A stretch of DNA of 64,000 bases, from assembly GCA_014584345.1 (NCBI GenBank), contig JACTNB010000021.1:62001-126000 (forward strand), written 5' to 3'. The first letter of the stretch is position 1. The number at the start of each line of letters is the position of its first letter. The stretch is from Planctomycetota bacterium. Its GTDB lineage: Bacteria; Planctomycetota; Planctomycetia; Planctomycetales; Planctomycetaceae. This document shows, in pieces, positions 8,704 to 19,600 of this stretch. The notes below the pieces were generated by a model that made no database searches, had not been told where the DNA came from, and saw only the letters and a program-made list of their open reading frames with translations. Made by a program: the position numbers and the translations under genes.

Positions 8704-10056
8704 TCAAGCCGCACGCTGGGAAACATGCACTCGTGCATTCAACAACTGAATAGCGGCTGTCAGGCTGTTCAACGTCTGGTCCAATGTGCTGGCGATGCGG
8801 TGGGCATCGAGTGACTCCTGAATCTGCTGCTGGAGCGTTATCAGTTCCTGCTGCTTGTCGAGAAGTGCGACAATCAGTTCCGTATGCTGACCCAGTTCCC
8901 GGGATTGATGCACATACTGGCGAGAGACGTTTTCCAGAGAGGTTTCCCAGCGTTGCAGGGCCTGTTCCATCTGGTTTGCGACTAGATGATTCCGGCCGAC
9001 TTCCGATTCCCGCAATGCCTCGAAATGCGACTGCTGAGCTTCCAGGCTACGCGACATGCCGGACTGCAACACGTCCGCCACGCGCAGCTGTTCCGCCTGA
9101 AGCGATTCCGCAAACGAATTTTCGAGATCCGTCAAATTTCGCCGCCACAGAGCAGTCGCCTCCGCCACAATCTGGGCGGAAGCCTCCACCAGATGCGAAG
9201 AAATGTGCTCGTGGTCACGCAAGGGGCTGGATGACGTCGTTTTCTTCAACAGGCTGCACAGGCGGGGATCGAGGTGGCGGTCCACGTTCGACAGGATTTC
9301 ATCCTGCTTACGCCGGACCATGAATGTCCCAAACACCAGCACCAGCGAAAGTGAAAGGGACAGTGCCGTGGTGTCAAACGCCACGGCCAGCCCCCCTGTG
9401 ACCTCCGGCAACGATTTATCGAGCTGATCTGGTGTGACGTTCGCGATGGCCAGGGTGATTCCCATCACCGTCCCCAGAAAACCCAGAATCGGCACGGCCC
9501 AGGTGATGGTGTTGATAAACCCGAACTGCTGATGGGCACGATCCGATTCCAGATCGGAAATATGTCGAAGATGTTCGTCCATTCGTTCCGTGGAATCATT
9601 GTCGCGATGATACCGCAACGCTTCCTGCAGGCGACGACCCGCCACGGTGTCCTCGGAACCGGGATGAGCGGACTGAAACAGCGACTCCAGCAATCCCTCC
9701 TTGGACTCGCGCGACGCGCCACGCTGACGTGAAACGTCATTCACCAGGCCCTGCATCCGCCTCAGCGACGAGAGTTCCAGCGAAAGATCCCGACGGCGAA
9801 TCAATATGGTCGCCATCCCCAGGAAAAACAGGAACATCGTGATGTATTCCAACGGGTGGCTGGTGCAATACCGAACCAGCAACTCACGCTGAAAAGGTAC
9901 GTAGGGAAGCAAAGCATAAAACCCGACGCAGCCTATCACGCCCCACAGCGGCGCGAAGGAGAACACTTCCCGCCAAGGCGAGCGGGAATCGAGTCCCGAG
10001 CTCTGTATGCTGGCCCCAATCTCCGTGGCGTCCCGTGATACCTGATTCCCATTCAT
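8704..10056 (-). CDS. MotA/TolQ/ExbB proton channel family protein
   Basis: 450 residues from the ATG at 10056; the frame extends to 10353, but the extra 99 residues look non-coding. Visible membrane segments are FAPLWGVIGCVGFYALLPYV, YITMFLFFLGMATILI, NTITWAVPILGFLGTVMGITLAI and LSLSLSLVLVFGTFMV. The pair WAVPILGFLGTVMG and GGLAVAFDTTALSLSLSL is the family signature, carrying the conserved Gly/Pro and Thr positions of TolQ/ExbB. A long soluble C-terminal tail is predicted coiled coil. First gene of the operon with the two TolR-like proteins. Function: inner-membrane proton-driven motor; substrate system unknown. Confidence 0.9.
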   Translation of the reverse strand: MNGNQVSRDATEIGASIQSSGLDSRSPWREVFSFAPLWGVIGCVGFYALLPYVPFQRELLVRYCTSHPLEYITMFLFFLGMATILIRRRDLSLELSSLRRMQGLVNDVSRQRGASRESKEGLLESLFQSAHPGSEDTVAGRRLQEALRYHRDNDSTERMDEHLRHISDLESDRAHQQFGFINTITWAVPILGFLGTVMGITLAIANVTPDQLDKSLPEVTGGLAVAFDTTALSLSLSLVLVFGTFMVRRKQDEILSNVDRHLDPRLCSLLKKTTSSSPLRDHEHISSHLVEASAQIVAEATALWRRNLTDLENSFAESLQAEQLRVADVLQSGMSRSLEAQQSHFEALRESEVGRNHLVANQMEQALQRWETSLENVSRQYVHQSRELGQHTELIVALLDKQQELITLQQQIQESLDAHRIASTLDQTLNSLTAAIQLLNARVHVSQRAA

Positions 10057-10365
10057 GTGTTTTTTCGTCCATCCCTGGATACGAGAAAATGTCGCGTGAT
10101 TTCCGCTACCGCTATTATCGGAGTAACCGGCAGGGCTTCCTGAATAGCGATTTTCGAATCGGGCGTTTCGCTTGCAAGCTTGGGCTGCCTGGTTACTACA
10201 TCTTCCTTGTAGCAAGTAGGTTAGGTGAATGGGCAAAATCGGTAAAGATCGGGTTACAAGAGGGCTGACACCACTTCGAGACGGCTCGTGGCGGAAATGC
10301 GGGTTGCATGGGAAGCGGAAAGGCAAGGATGGGACATTCTGGAAAATAGCCACCTGAACACTGGA
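10057..10365. other. Intergenic region with stem-forming repeat
   Basis: Between the start of the proton-channel gene and the end of the OPT gene, both on the minus strand. GTAACCGGCAG (10123-10133) pairs with CTGCCTGGTTAC (10185-10196) through one bulged base, and a small palindrome GCTTGCAAGC lies in the loop. No gene was recognised. The region should hold the promoter of the TolQ-like operon. Frames here give only low-similarity translations. Confidence 0.5.
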
Positions 10366-12168
10366 TCATCCCCAGGGGAGCCAGCTGGCATCGATTTTCA
10401 GCAGGCTCAAGATGGCATTCACGATGCCCATCAGCCCTTCGCCGGCGATCAGGCCAGAAGCAACAGAATATGTGTATTTGCTGGCCTGTACAGGGCTTAT
10501 GGCACGCCAGATCATCCAGATGATCAACCCGTACAGCATTACCAGCGAATAATAGGCCGGAATCACGAAGGCGATGCCCATTGCCAGCCCACTCGGGACA
10601 TAGGGTTTGAGTTTTTTGATCTGTTGCAGGCCCGCTATCACAATGCCCGTCAGCGTGGCGATCATGATTGCTGGCAATGAATGAGGAGGCAGGGCGGAAA
10701 ACCCTTGATTCAACAGTTCCGCCATTGCTTTCCACGCCATTGCCGCGGGAGCAGGGAGCTCCTTCGATCCCAGTTCGTAGGCACTGGTAAACAAGAAGTA
10801 CACGGGAATTGCGAACACAATACCTACGCAAATGCCGCACAGCTGAGCCAGAAATTGCTTTCGTGGAGAAGCTCCCAGCAATTTTCCCGTTTTCAGATCC
10901 TGCATCATGTCCGCAGCCTGCGATGCTCCCCCCGCGGTGATGCCCGCGGCGAGCAGATTCGTGGTGATCGATCCCGGAGCAAGCCCCCCAAACACAAGTT
11001 GCGTCACTTTACCCATGCCCCCCACGGGGTTGATGTCGGTCTCGCCCACGGAACGGACCCCCACCGCCGCCAGCACGGCCGAAAGCAGGATGGCGACGAG
11101 CGTCAGGTACCAGGGGATGCCAAACGCCACCAGGGCAATTCCTATCGTCAGCAGCGAACCCAGAAACAGGCCCGTCATCCACCAGGCGTCGGGAATATGT
11201 TGGGGATCGTGGGTTTCCTCTTCACTACCGTGATCCGCCACGGCCGCGGAAGTCATGATCAGGGCATTCAGAAAGGTTCTCCAGGAAAAGGCCAGGGTGG
11301 CCAACGCCTCGGAAACCATCAACGCCACCCCGGGCCACAAGATCCAGCCACGTGGGCCATCCGAATAACTCATGACGGGGCCGGGGGCCCAGCCTTGAAA
11401 TTGCGCCAACGGACCAATCACCCCCCAAGCTAACAGGCCTCCCGCCACCAGCGAGAGCACGACCCTCGGTCCAATCAGAAACCCCGCACCCAGCAGTGAA
11501 GGGCCCAAGTACACAGTGAACGTCCACGTCGCCAGCAAGCCCAGCACTGGCAAGGGGAGCCATTCATGCAGCGGAGGTGCTTCCAGAACGGGATAAAAAT
11601 GGTTGGCCAAGGTGAAAAGCCCCGCATACAGGCCCGCCAGCAGCAGCACGCGCGATTTCATCAGGGCTTCGCTCGCGTCGCTGAACATTGCCAAAATGGT
11701 CTCCGCGGTTGCGGTCCCCGAGGGAAATTTCAGCTTGTCGACATCGATCATCTGTCGACGCAACGGAACCGCGAAAAATACCCCCAGAAAGGCCACCGAG
11801 AGTGACCACAGCAACAGCAGCGTCCAACTGAATTCATACCCCAGCATGGCCAGTGCCGGGATCGCAGCCAACAGGCCTGCAGCCGACGACATATACCCTG
11901 CAGCGGATCCCGAGGTCTGCGCAATGTTGGTTTCCAATACGGAAAGCCGATCCGTGCCAAACAGGTTTTCCAGCACGTTAAACAGCGAAAACGCCAGCAC
12001 CGCGGAGATAATCGAGGCCCCAAACGACCAGCCGATTTTCAGGCCGACATAAATATTCGTGCAGGAAACCACGCTTCCAATCAGGCAACCGGTAAGCACG
12101 GCTCGCACTGTCAGTTGCCGCTCCTGCCGGTCTGGTCGATACAATGGTTCATCCGTGTTGTCTGGCAC
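10366..12168 (-). CDS. OPT family oligopeptide transporter
   Basis: 600-residue polytopic membrane protein with roughly 14-16 hydrophobic segments. The N-terminal LTVRAVLTGCLIGSVVSCTNIYVGLKIGWSFGASI is typical of bacterial OPT proteins. QTSGSAAGYMSSAAGLLAAIPAL and KLKFPSGTATAETI are further conserved family stretches. These transporters import oligopeptides or, in related groups, metal chelates using the proton gradient; the substrate cannot be read from sequence. Length fits bacterial members. The MDR dehydrogenase gene lies about 190 nt upstream on the same strand, so independent transcription is likely. Confidence 0.92.
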   Translation of the reverse strand: MPDNTDEPLYRPDRQERQLTVRAVLTGCLIGSVVSCTNIYVGLKIGWSFGASIISAVLAFSLFNVLENLFGTDRLSVLETNIAQTSGSAAGYMSSAAGLLAAIPALAMLGYEFSWTLLLLWSLSVAFLGVFFAVPLRRQMIDVDKLKFPSGTATAETILAMFSDASEALMKSRVLLLAGLYAGLFTLANHFYPVLEAPPLHEWLPLPVLGLLATWTFTVYLGPSLLGAGFLIGPRVVLSLVAGGLLAWGVIGPLAQFQGWAPGPVMSYSDGPRGWILWPGVALMVSEALATLAFSWRTFLNALIMTSAAVADHGSEEETHDPQHIPDAWWMTGLFLGSLLTIGIALVAFGIPWYLTLVAILLSAVLAAVGVRSVGETDINPVGGMGKVTQLVFGGLAPGSITTNLLAAGITAGGASQAADMMQDLKTGKLLGASPRKQFLAQLCGICVGIVFAIPVYFLFTSAYELGSKELPAPAAMAWKAMAELLNQGFSALPPHSLPAIMIATLTGIVIAGLQQIKKLKPYVPSGLAMGIAFVIPAYYSLVMLYGLIIWMIWRAISPVQASKYTYSVASGLIAGEGLMGIVNAILSLLKIDASWLPWG

Positions 12169-12334
12169 AGTCCCTGCTTTCCGTGATGGGCCGCTCGGCG
12201 ACCGGTAGTGGATATCCCCTCACGCTGAAGTCGCGTCAAGATAGCCTCTTGTCCCGGAACCTATCAACCCCGATCCCGCTTCCCCGCGTTTGCGGACGTT
12301 GGGGCGAGTTCGACAATCAAGGAGTGGCCGGTTT

Positions 12335-12348
12335 TTTCGCATGCGAAA
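12335..12348. promoter_or_regulatory. 14-bp perfect palindrome
   Basis: TTTCGCATGCGAAA is perfectly self-complementary and lies just beyond the stop codon of the dehydrogenase gene, about 170 nt upstream of the OPT start. It could be an operator for the OPT gene or a short hairpin. On the transcribed strand it is followed by A residues, not U, so it is not a classical terminator. Confidence 0.35.
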
Positions 12349-12361
12349 TCGGAACTGGTGA

Positions 12362-13375
12362 TCAGCTTATCCGCAGTACGATTTTCCCCAGGTGCTGTTG
12401 CGAAGCGAGTGCCCGGTAAGCTTCCCGAGCCTCATCAAAGGGAAAAACCGAGTCGATCACGGGATGCACCCGGTTCGTTTCCAGGGCACGATTCATATCC
12501 TCGAACATCGCCCGGCTGCCGACATAAATCCCCTGAATCCGCTGGCAATTGAACACTGCAGAAAGTGGCCCGATTTTGGCCGTCGGAGTATCCAGCACGC
12601 CAATCAGATGCACGGCACCTCCCACGCGAGCCGCCTTCAGGGAGCGTTCCAGTGTTCCCGGTCCCCCCACTTCCACCACGTGGTCCACTCCTGTTCCCTC
12701 CGTCAGTTCCCGGACGGCCAAATGCCAGTCCGGATGGGCGCTGTAGTTAATGGTGGCGTCTGCCCCCAGTTGCTTCGCCCGTTCCAGCTTGGCATCGCTT
12801 GCCGACGTGACAATCACCCGCGCTCCCGCTTGCCTGGCCAGTTGCAAGGAAAAAATCGATACACCGCCCGTACCCAGCACCAGCACGGTTTGTCCGGGTT
12901 GCAGATTTCCGCTGACAAACAGGGCATGCCAGGCCGTCACCGCCGCGCAGGGAAGCGTGGCCGCTTCCTCGTAATCAAGATGCGACGGAATGCGCACCAG
13001 TGCCGATTCCGGCAGCACCCGCTGTTCCGCCAGTACGCCATCGATCCCTCCCCCCAGGCAGGTTTCCAGGACGGCGTCATTGGGAGGCCCTTCCAGCCAG
13101 TCGCGCACGAAGATCGGGCAGACCCGGTCTCCCATCCGCCAGCGTGTCACCTGATTGCCCACTTCCACAACCTCGCCCGCTCCGTCCGACAGGGCTATCA
13201 CCGGACGCCGATTGTTCCGATAGTAGCCCCCGGATGCTACCCCCAGGTCGCGGTAGTTGAGGGAGGCTGACCGCATCCGCACACGTACGTCATGCGTCCC
13301 CAGGGTTTCCTCCGGCACATCAGACATTTCCAGGGCCTCGATTCCCCGATCGGACACAACTCTCCAGGCTCGCAT
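12362..13375 (-). CDS. Zinc-less MDR-family NAD(P)-dependent alcohol dehydrogenase / quinone oxidoreductase
   Basis: 337 residues starting at MRAWRVVSDRG. The N-terminal GroES-like domain has SLNYRDLGVASGGY and GEVVEVGNQVTRWRMGDRVCP. The Rossmann domain carries VLVLGTGGVSIFSLQLARQAGA and LGADATINYSAHPDW. The cysteine cluster for structural zinc is absent, as in quinone-oxidoreductase-like members. The frame extends to 13420, but the ATG at 13375, with AAGGG about 10 nt upstream, gives the normal N terminus. It is divergent from the secreted hydrolase gene, with about 250 nt of shared upstream DNA. Substrate unknown. Confidence 0.88.
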   Translation of the reverse strand: MRAWRVVSDRGIEALEMSDVPEETLGTHDVRVRMRSASLNYRDLGVASGGYYRNNRRPVIALSDGAGEVVEVGNQVTRWRMGDRVCPIFVRDWLEGPPNDAVLETCLGGGIDGVLAEQRVLPESALVRIPSHLDYEEAATLPCAAVTAWHALFVSGNLQPGQTVLVLGTGGVSIFSLQLARQAGARVIVTSASDAKLERAKQLGADATINYSAHPDWHLAVRELTEGTGVDHVVEVGGPGTLERSLKAARVGGAVHLIGVLDTPTAKIGPLSAVFNCQRIQGIYVGSRAMFEDMNRALETNRVHPVIDSVFPFDEAREAYRALASQQHLGKIVLRIS

Positions 13376-13623
13376 GGTTCTCGCCCTTTGTTCATGGTCC
13401 TGCCCGCAGTGAGTACACAATCATCCCGCGTCAGGCTCTGTTACGGCTTCCTTTGTGAATACTTGCTCGGAAGGATGAATTCGGAGTCTACTCTGGATTC
13501 CGGCCGCACCCTTGTCACTTCGCCCCGCTTTGGCACAATGGTGTTTGACTCGGCGAGTCCTGCGTGAGTTCTCCGCGGCACACCGGTTCTGCCTGGCAAT
13601 GGTCTTGTCTATCACGGAAATTC

Positions 13624-14613
13624 ATGATGCAATCGATTCATTTTTTGAAAGTCCTGTCTACTCTGGTAATCTCATTGGGTTTTGCTCCCCTCGTGGGGGC
13701 CCAGGAAGCCTTGCCCCCGCTGCGGGAAGTGGAAATCACCAGTTCGGAGGACGGCACACAACAACCGCTGCTGGAGTGGGCTCCGGTTACCGCCTGCGAG
13801 CAGCCGACCCCCGTCTTGCTTTTCCTGCATTCCTGGAGTGGGAATTATCGTCAAAACAACCAGAAATGGCACGCCGAAGCGGTCAATCGCGGCTGGATTT
13901 TTCTGCATCCTGATTTCCGAGGTCCCAATTCCACTCCCGAAGCCTGCGGTTCCCGACTGGCACGCCGGGATATCCTCGATGCGCTGGAATATATCCGCAA
14001 TACGTATCAGGTCGATGCCAGTCGTGTTTACCTGGCCGGCGCCTCGGGGGGAGGGCACATGGCCCTGCTGATGGCAGCATATCATCCCGAAAAGTTCTCC
14101 GCGGTTTCTGCCTGGGTTCCGATTAGCGATCTGTCCTCCTGGCATGCGTTCCATACCCGCGACGGCAAGCCCGGAAACTACGCCCGCATGATGGAAAAAG
14201 CCCTGTCGGGACCGCCCGGTAGCCATCCGGAGGTCGATGCCCAGTACCACGAACGTTCTCCGATTCACCATCTCGATCGAGCGGTGGGGCTCCCCCTGCA
14301 TATTCATGCCGGCATTCACGATGGGTACACGGGATCTGTTCCGATCGATCATTCCCTCAAGGCCTACAATGTGCTGGCCCAGGCCGCGGGGGAGGAACCC
14401 ATCGCCGACGATACCATTCAAGCTCTGCTTGCCCAGGGCAAACTCCCTCCCCCGAGCGAGCCCTCCGAGAAGTTCGATGCGCTCTACGAACGTGAAATTC
14501 ATTTTCACAGGCAGGCCGGTTCCGCCTTTGTGACTATTTTCGAGGGGGGCCACGAAGGACTTTCGCATCCCGCCTGTGCCTGGCTGGAGTTGCAACAACG
14601 CGAAACGAAATGA
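13624..14613 (+). CDS. Secreted alpha/beta hydrolase of the prolyl-oligopeptidase/esterase type
   Basis: 329 residues with a signal peptide (MMQSIHFLKVLSTLVISLGF, cleavage after VGAQ), which selects the ATG at 13624 or 13627 over an upstream GTG. VYLAGASGGGHMALLMAAYHP is the nucleophile elbow with Ser. HIHAGIHDGYTGSVPIDHS supplies the likely Asp region and FEGGHEGL the catalytic His. Likely a secreted serine esterase or peptidase of the S9 type. It converges with the FAD oxidoreductase gene (43 nt gap). Confidence 0.85.
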   Translation: MMQSIHFLKVLSTLVISLGFAPLVGAQEALPPLREVEITSSEDGTQQPLLEWAPVTACEQPTPVLLFLHSWSGNYRQNNQKWHAEAVNRGWIFLHPDFRGPNSTPEACGSRLARRDILDALEYIRNTYQVDASRVYLAGASGGGHMALLMAAYHPEKFSAVSAWVPISDLSSWHAFHTRDGKPGNYARMMEKALSGPPGSHPEVDAQYHERSPIHHLDRAVGLPLHIHAGIHDGYTGSVPIDHSLKAYNVLAQAAGEEPIADDTIQALLAQGKLPPPSEPSEKFDALYEREIHFHRQAGSAFVTIFEGGHEGLSHPACAWLELQQRETK

Positions 14614-14656
14614 GCCTCGAAGCGACCAACGATCTCCACCGAACGGACGATCAACA

Positions 14657-16570
14657 CTATTCCCCCGGCAGTCGGCGCACCGCCAGGGAATGGGCCGCGC
14701 GGATGTATTCGCCGCGTGTCTTCCGCCGATCCGAACCGGGAATCTCCAGGGAGTGCTGCTGCAGCAAGCCGTCCCAGCGTGCGAGCAGTTCGGGTGTCAG
14801 GGGGAGATCCAGTTCAACGGCATGGCCAGGAAAGGCCTCGTAGTATTGGCCGAAGAAATTGTTGCCACGCTGGCCGGGTTCGGCTGGCATGGGGGACAGT
14901 CCGTGCAGTCCCCCCAGGGAACCCCACCATTGCACGGCGATGAAATCTGGATGGCCTGCCAACACATCGCTGACATAAATCGTGGCTGCTCCCCGGGCAT
15001 GCAGAGCCTGTTGCAGAACCGGAACCGGCACACGCTCGACAGTAAGATTCCGCTGGACCGCCAGACGGGCTGCCAGTCCCGCCGCTTCCCCCAGCGACAT
15101 CCAGATAGGTTCCAGGCGGAGTGCGCAAAAGCCGACATGCGAGGAGGAGCATGCGACCGGAACCAGCAAATTCGTCCTCAAGGGGGTGGTCAATACTCCG
15201 TAGGGGATCTGGTACGGAGAGACCCGCTTGTAGAATTCCCCCTCGTGCTGGCCGCCTATTTTCGGGCCGCTGTGTCCGGTGCCATGACAATTCGGCCCGT
15301 AGTCACCCATCGCGATGGCATTCGCCTGCCAGATCGCTCGCGCATCGCCCTCGGCATGGTTGGTATCCTGCTCCGTGAAAACGTAGGTACCCGTCATCCG
15401 CCGCCCCTCGCGCACATACAGTTGCTCGGGCAGGTGCCCATCGTCCACAAATTCATCCTTGCAGAAACCCCACTCGAGCGCCTCGCGTCGAATCTGTTCC
15501 GGCACCTCGTCATCCGTTTGCAGAAAATACAGCATGCCCGCCTGGTGCCGCAGATGTTCTTGAAACAGCTGCCGCCTGGTCTGGTCGTTCCCATCGGGCC
15601 AGTCATTGTTAATCTGGGGCAGCGACAGGCGAACCAGCCCTCGGGAAACATCGTTGATATCGTATTTATTGTTCGGCAGGCGCGGCGGTTGATACTTATA
15701 AATTCCTCCCGAGGGTGCGCAGAACACGCTTTTCAGCTTTTTACTGGCAAATAGTTCCAGCAGCGGTAGAAACTCCTCGCGTGTGTAGCCTGCCGGTTGA
15801 CTGGCCAGGACCCGGTTCTCGGGAACTTGTGTCATGACAAAACGGAAGTTATATCCCTGCACATCCCCATCCGCCTGTTCCGGAGCCAGTGATTCGCCAT
15901 GCTCTGCGCGCGATTCTCGCCCGATGCGATACGGCACGCCGGCCGTTGCCAGCAAATCCCCTTCATAGCTGGCATCGATAAATACTCGCCCCTCCACTCG
16001 GTTCACTCGTCTGGCATGAGAGACCTGGAGCGACGTTATTGCTTGAACACTCCCCTCTCCCTCGCGTTGCAGTTCCACTCCCCTCAGGCGACATTCCTTC
16101 CAGACGCGGATTTTCGGCAACTCTCCCAGCATCTGCTCGAAAATTTGCTGGTTCACATGGGGCTCCGCATGAGTGCCACGAAAACATTCCGCTTGTTCCG
16201 ATCCCGCGCCGTATTTTTCGTTGTAATAGGACTGCACGCGCTTCGAAAAATCGAGAAAGCTGCCTGTCAACCCTTCGAAGGTACGAAAATCCGTGTGTGA
16301 CAGACCATTCGTCATCAGGCCTCCCACGCGGCGATAAGGCTCCAGCAGCAGCACGCTTTGCCCTTGTTCTCCCGCTGCAAGCGCGGCGGCAATGCCGCCC
16401 GGGGTCCCCCCATACACAACTATGTCCACGCGAGTCCCTGCCTCGATCCGCTGATCGACTCGGGAATCGTCAGGTCGATCCTCGGCCCGTAGGATTTGGC
16501 TCTCTCCTCGAGTGAACGCACTCACGGCGGAAACGAGCAGCAGGCATAACAACAGACGTTGTGTATTCAT
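14657..16570 (-). CDS. Secreted FAD-dependent oxidoreductase (PF12831-like)
   Basis: 637 residues. A signal peptide (MNTQRLLLCLLLVSAVSAF) sets the start at 16570; the frame continues to 16762 through the neighbouring gene's end. VDIVVYGGTPGGIAAALAAGEQG is the FAD-binding beta-alpha-beta, and LEPYRRVGGLMTNGLSHTD follows. VFIDASYEGDLLATAGVPY and the C-terminal SSSHVGFCALRLEPIWMSLGEAAG are typical of the FAD_oxidored proteins common in planctomycetes and often mislabelled xanthan lyase. The real substrate is unknown. It lies 40 nt downstream of the SbcC-like gene. Confidence 0.88.
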   Translation of the reverse strand: MNTQRLLLCLLLVSAVSAFTRGESQILRAEDRPDDSRVDQRIEAGTRVDIVVYGGTPGGIAAALAAGEQGQSVLLLEPYRRVGGLMTNGLSHTDFRTFEGLTGSFLDFSKRVQSYYNEKYGAGSEQAECFRGTHAEPHVNQQIFEQMLGELPKIRVWKECRLRGVELQREGEGSVQAITSLQVSHARRVNRVEGRVFIDASYEGDLLATAGVPYRIGRESRAEHGESLAPEQADGDVQGYNFRFVMTQVPENRVLASQPAGYTREEFLPLLELFASKKLKSVFCAPSGGIYKYQPPRLPNNKYDINDVSRGLVRLSLPQINNDWPDGNDQTRRQLFQEHLRHQAGMLYFLQTDDEVPEQIRREALEWGFCKDEFVDDGHLPEQLYVREGRRMTGTYVFTEQDTNHAEGDARAIWQANAIAMGDYGPNCHGTGHSGPKIGGQHEGEFYKRVSPYQIPYGVLTTPLRTNLLVPVACSSSHVGFCALRLEPIWMSLGEAAGLAARLAVQRNLTVERVPVPVLQQALHARGAATIYVSDVLAGHPDFIAVQWWGSLGGLHGLSPMPAEPGQRGNNFFGQYYEAFPGHAVELDLPLTPELLARWDGLLQQHSLEIPGSDRRKTRGEYIRAAHSLAVRRLPGE

Positions 16571-16610
16571 GGGAGGATCCTTTTGTCGGGCAAGGGAGGC
16601 TGACACGTGG

Positions 16611-19600
16611 TCAACCTCGCAAATGGAGAATCTCCATCTTGTCAGGCGGCAATTCTTTCTCGGCCAGTTCCAGTAAATGCCGGTGATGTGTAAAAAACAA
16701 AACCTGAGTCTTGCGGGAAAACTGCTGCAGAACCTGCAGCGCCGCGCCCGCCCGCGCGTCATCGAAATTCAGCAGGATATCGTCCACGATAAAGGGTATT
16801 GGCGGGTGTTCCTCCAGCCAGACTTCCAGGCTGGCCAAACGCAACGCCAGATACAACTGGTCGAGCGTGCCGTCGCTCATCGCTTCCACCTGCACGGTCT
16901 GCCTGGCCTCCCCCCGCAACCCCTCGAGAATCGGGTCGCCCGTATCATTGTAGCCAATTTGCAAACCCGTATACGCACCCCGGGTCAGTTCCGTGAAAAT
17001 GCGACGGGCATGCTCCAAGACCGGCCCTTGATGCTTTTCTCGATGGCGCTCCAGTGTCAACTGCAGTACCTTCGCCGCAATCCGCAACTTGGCCCACTGC
17101 TGCACTTCCTCTTCCAAACCGGCCGCCAGGCTCTCGCACTCCTCCGCCTTGTCGGCGGCGGCCTCGTTCCCGTCGATCTGCCCAAGTTCGTGACGCGCCA
17201 TCCGGATTTCCTCGATCAAACGGTCACGTTCCTTGCCGAGTTCCTTCACATCGAGTTCCAACTCCCGGATCAGTTCAGGCAACGCATCGAACCGGGCCGC
17301 TTCCTGTTGTACCGCCGCAACGAAACTCTCCAGCGACTGCCCGGCCGTCCGAGATGCCAGATCGGCTTCCCGTTCCCGCAGGGCCTCTTCCAGGCTCCGT
17401 TTGCGGCTGGCTTGCTTGCAGATCTCCGCGATCTGCTCCGGATCCTGGCATCCAGCCTGGCGACACTGCTCCGCAAGCACGACTCGCTGCTGATTCGCTT
17501 CCCGTTCCGCGTCCTTGATCTGGTCGTTCAATCTTTCCAGTCGCGAATGGGCATCACGCTGTTTCTGTCGGGCCAGATTCGCCTCGTTAAATCGCTTGGA
17601 AAGTTCCTCCACGATCTGTTCCACCGACCGCCCCTCCGTCGGTTCCCGTAGACGCTGGCACAGTGTGTGCACCTTGTCCTTGAAGACAGTGGCATCCTGA
17701 TCGATCCCCTTGATGCGGCGCTGCTTGTCGATCAAGTCACGATCGCGTGAAAACAATTCTCCTAGTTGACTCAACACGTAGTTGGCCTGTGCGGGCGTTG
17801 CATTCGTTGCCAGACCTAACGCACGCATATGCTCTCCCCAGTGGGCCTGCCAGTCTTCGCAGTGACTCTCGGCGTCGCGGATTTCATCCTCGCAGTCTCG
17901 CAAGGCAAATCGTTTGGATTCGACGGCACTTTCCCACTCCTGGCGATTCGTCTGATGCGTCTGAAACTCCTCCAATACCCCCGAGGCCTGCCGCAATAAG
18001 GACTTGAAGGTCACCGTGTGATCGAATTCAATTCCCAGTCGTTGAAGTTCTCCGGCAAGTTTTGATTGCATCCGCGCGATCCACTTGCTCAGAACATCCC
18101 GTTCCTGGCAGCGTTCGCGTAGTTCGTCCTGCACTTGCAATACGGTTTCGTACTGCCGCCGCCATTTCCGCATCTCGGTGGGTGCCAAGGGTGGGATTCC
18201 GCAGGTGGACCACTCGGCTTCCCATGTATGACACAGGCTTTTCCACTGTGCACGCTGGCTTTCGAGTTCCTGCTCCAGGCGAGTCAGTTTCCGCGTTTCG
18301 TTTTCGAGTTCCAGCCGCAACTGGGATTTCCTCGCTACCCGGTCCGCGTCCTGTCTTAGCGTATCGGCAATCCGATCCGTTTCCCGTTGCGCGTGCTCGA
18401 ATGCTCCCGCCAGATTGTGTTGAGAGAAGTGTTGCAGATATTCATCCAGTTCCCGGGCATCCGCGGCGGGGCCCTGCCATTCCCGCAGTACCAGCCGCCA
18501 GCCTTCCCATCTCAACTGCCGCGCGGCTTCCAGTTCCTGCTCCCCGGGGATCGGGCGGTCAACATCGATGCGCGCCAATTCCTGTTGGGTGGTTTCAACT
18601 GCTTTGCGCGATTCCTGGCATCGTTCCTCGCATTTATTCAACTGCGTGGCGGCTGCCTGCATCTGCTCCTCAAATCGCTCGATGGTTTCCTCCAGCGGGA
18701 TCTTCCGTTGCGCCAATTCTTCGGCAGTCCCTGCCCAAAGTGGTAATTGCGCCAGCAGCCGTTCCCTGCGGCCCGTCAGGTTTGTAATCTCGGATTGCAA
18801 CTGGTCCTCGGTTACCTCGACATTTCCCCGTTCTCCCGCAGCCTGGTGCGCCTGTTTGAGTTCCTCGCAATTTCGCGCATGAGGCAAACCGGCAAGTTTC
18901 TGCTCCAACTCGCGAATTTCTCGCTGCAGGCGGGTTCCCTCGCGACGCAGGGCATCGCGATTTGAAAGCAGCCCTTCCTGTTGATTCCCCAGATTTCGAA
19001 TGGTCAGTTCGCGATCTCCCGGAACGCGCAATTCTTCCCACGAATCCCCTTCCAGGTCGCGGCCGAGTCCTCGCAGTATCTCGCGAATATCGTCATTGGC
19101 TGCTTCCGCTGCCGCAAGCAGCCCCGGGCGGTCTTCTTGCGCTTTTGTATAGCCCCCCAGTTCCTTCTCCAGGGATTTGATGTGGCGTTCTTCCTGCAAG
19201 ATCTCCGCGGAATAACTTTGCTGCTGCATATCCTGCTCAAGCTGCTGCTGCTCGACAAGGGCTGCATTCGAGTGTTCTTCCCACTTCCGTTTTTCGGACA
19301 CTGCTTCGCGATATTCCTGCTCGAAGCTTTCGGGCAGATCGGGAACGCTCCGCAGGGCCTCCCACTCGGTACGATCTCGCAGCCAGCGATTGACCAGGGG
19401 AGTGGCCTCCAGGATCCGCCGCCAACGATTCGCTTGCTCGCTCTTTTCACGAAGCGTAGCGTCAATTTTCCCTTTCGCTTGCTCCAAATCGCGTAGCCGC
19501 TGGTCGCGTTCCTTCCAGCTTTCCACGGTTGCCGAGCACGTTTTTACTTCCCCTTTCAAGTCGCGATACTGCTTGATTATCTGTTCGATCCGAGAACCGC

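Noticed and set aside
12169..12200. Possible partial copy of the MITE arm upstream of the OPT gene
   Set aside because: The similarity (GATGGGCCGC against GATGGGCGCGGC) is short and gapped, and no partner arm was found.
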